A DNA stretch of 6,035 bases from Butyrivibrio sp. UBA3740 (GTDB lineage: Bacteria; Bacillota; Clostridia; Lachnospirales; Lachnospiraceae), in the NCBI GenBank assembly GCA_002372465.1, contig DFGW01000162.1, forward strand, positions 26,695 through 32,729. The letters are read 5' to 3'. The notes beneath the pieces were generated by a model. That model saw only the letters and a program-made list of their open reading frames with translations. It did no database searches and was not told where the DNA came from. Both the position numbers and the translations under genes were made by a program. Below are positions 5,029 to 6,035 of this stretch, in pieces. The number at the start of each line of letters is the position of its first letter. The first letter of the stretch is position 1.

Positions 5029-6035
5029 AGCCCTGAAGAGAATTGATATTGCCGGCGCCGTTCTCCTTGACCTCATGAATACCCTCTGCTGCTGCCTTTG
5101 CTGCTGCCACAGTGGTGATGTAAGGAATGCGGGCCTTGATGGCTGCTCTTCTAAGGTACCCGTCATCGTGTTCAGCTCCCCTTCCGATAGGAGTGTTGAT
5201 AACAAGCTGAACATCGCCGTTCTTGATGATATCCTCTACGTTTGGTCTGCCACCCTCGTAGTTCTTCATGATCCTTACAGCATCGATGCCTGCTTCCACT
5301 ATTGTCTCGAAGGTCTTGCCTGTTGCATAGATCTTAAAGCCTAAATCAGCAAAGCTTCTGGCAATCTCGGATGCCTCAGGCTTATCCTCGGTGTTGAGTG
5401 AAATAAGCACTGCGCCTTTAAGGGGAAGTCCGGCATTTGCTGCCTCTTCAGCCTTAAAGAATGCCTCTCCCGGAGTCTTGGCAAGACCAAGGACCTCACC
5501 TGTGGAGCGCATCTCAGGTCCCAGAACCGGATCAACTTCAGGGAACATATTAAATGGGAATACTGCCTCTTTTACTCCGTAATATGGAGGCTCGCCCTTT
5601 TTCTTCTTTTCTTCTATAAGGTCATGAACCGGAGACGGTCTTCCTGTAAGCTCTGAAGTGATGATATCTGTTGCAACAGGAACCATCCTTATTCCGCAGA
5701 CCTTTGAAACCAGCGGAACTGTACGGGATGCTCTGGGGTTGGCTTCAAGAACATAGACAGTGTCATCCTCGATGGCATACTGCATGTTCATAAGTCCCAC
5801 AACGTTCATCTCCACAGCAATCCTTCTGGTGTACTCCTCGATGGTGCGAAGGTGCTTCTCTGAAATATGCTTGGAAGGTACGATACAAGCTGAATCTCCG
5901 GAGTGGATACCTGCAAGCTCAATGTGCTCCATAACTGCAGGAACGAAAGCCTCTTTTCCATCGCTGATGGCATCAGCCTCGCACTCCAAAGCGTTGTGAA
6001 GGAATCTGTCGATGAGGATAGGTCTGTCGGGAGTT
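5012..6035 (-). CDS. carB: Carbamoyl-phosphate synthase large subunit, C-terminal 340 residues (5' end outside window)
   Basis: CarB makes carbamoyl phosphate from bicarbonate, ATP and glutamine-derived ammonia for pyrimidine and arginine synthesis, together with the CarA glutaminase subunit. The fragment is open to the right edge (first complete codon ACT at 6034) and ends with TAA at 5014-5012. Counting from that codon, residues 1 to about 200 are the second half of the C-terminal ATP-grasp (carbamoyl phosphate-forming) domain: MEHIELAGIHSGDSAC, GLMNMQYAI (Q85), the metal-binding E97 and N99 in LEANPRASRTVP, and GPEMRSTGEVLG. These match E. coli CarB closely from memory. Residues about 208-340 form the MGS-like allosteric domain, with GFKIYATGKT and VINTPIGRG; this domain binds effectors such as UMP in characterised enzymes. 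The full protein is normally about 1070 residues, so roughly two thirds is missing to the right. No frameshift is seen, and nothing in the window shows how it is regulated. Confidence 0.97.
   Translation of the reverse strand, partial: TPDRPILIDRFLHNALECEADAISDGKEAFVPAVMEHIELAGIHSGDSACIVPSKHISEKHLRTIEEYTRRIAVEMNVVGLMNMQYAIEDDTVYVLEANPRASRTVPLVSKVCGIRMVPVATDIITSELTGRPSPVHDLIEEKKKKGEPPYYGVKEAVFPFNMFPEVDPVLGPEMRSTGEVLGLAKTPGEAFFKAEEAANAGLPLKGAVLISLNTEDKPEASEIARSFADLGFKIYATGKTFETIVEAGIDAVRIMKNYEGGRPNVEDIIKNGDVQLVINTPIGRGAEHDDGYLRRAAIKARIPYITTVAAAKAAAEGIHEVKENGAGNINSLQGYHSQL

Overview
The window suggests a low-to-mid GC Firmicute of the class Clostridia, most likely a Lachnospiraceae (Butyrivibrio-like) bacterium. 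This is an inference from the gene order dGTPase-primase-sigma factor, from clostridial-type protein sequences (SigA-like RpoD core, HD-domain dGTPase) and from two small uncharacterised proteins of a kind I associate with that family. Every gene I can support lies on the minus strand, so the text below follows transcription from high to low coordinates.

Region 1 (6035 to about 4065): the C-terminal third of carB (large subunit of carbamoyl-phosphate synthase) enters from the right edge and stops at 5012. A 50-base gap with a perfect TATAAT separates it from a 168-residue single-pass membrane protein. Four bases after that comes a 105-residue soluble protein. Neither small protein can be given a function. 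A strong intrinsic terminator (4065-4103) closes this unit.

Region 2 (4031 to 1): a clostridial version of the macromolecular synthesis operon, dgt - dnaG - rpoD, with gaps of 63 and 74 bases. It encodes a dNTP triphosphohydrolase, the replicative primase and the housekeeping sigma factor, so it joins dNTP pool control, replication priming and transcription initiation. dgt starts with TTG and dnaG with GTG, while rpoD starts with ATG. A two-part hairpin lies between dnaG and rpoD, where RNA processing or differential expression would be plausible. rpoD leaves the window at its left edge after region 2.4.

The most unusual thing here is the N-terminus of RpoD. About 110 Lys/Ala/Glu/Pro-rich residues precede sigma region 1.1. 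They contain five perfectly phased 11-residue repeats (consensus [11 protein letters not shown]) and look like a histone-H1/HU-type basic tail. A strongly acidic linker follows region 1.1, and there is a short extra insertion between regions 1.2 and 2. The rest is well-conserved core genome. I see no CRISPR array, mobile element, tRNA or rRNA, and no gene-free stretch longer than about 105 bases.
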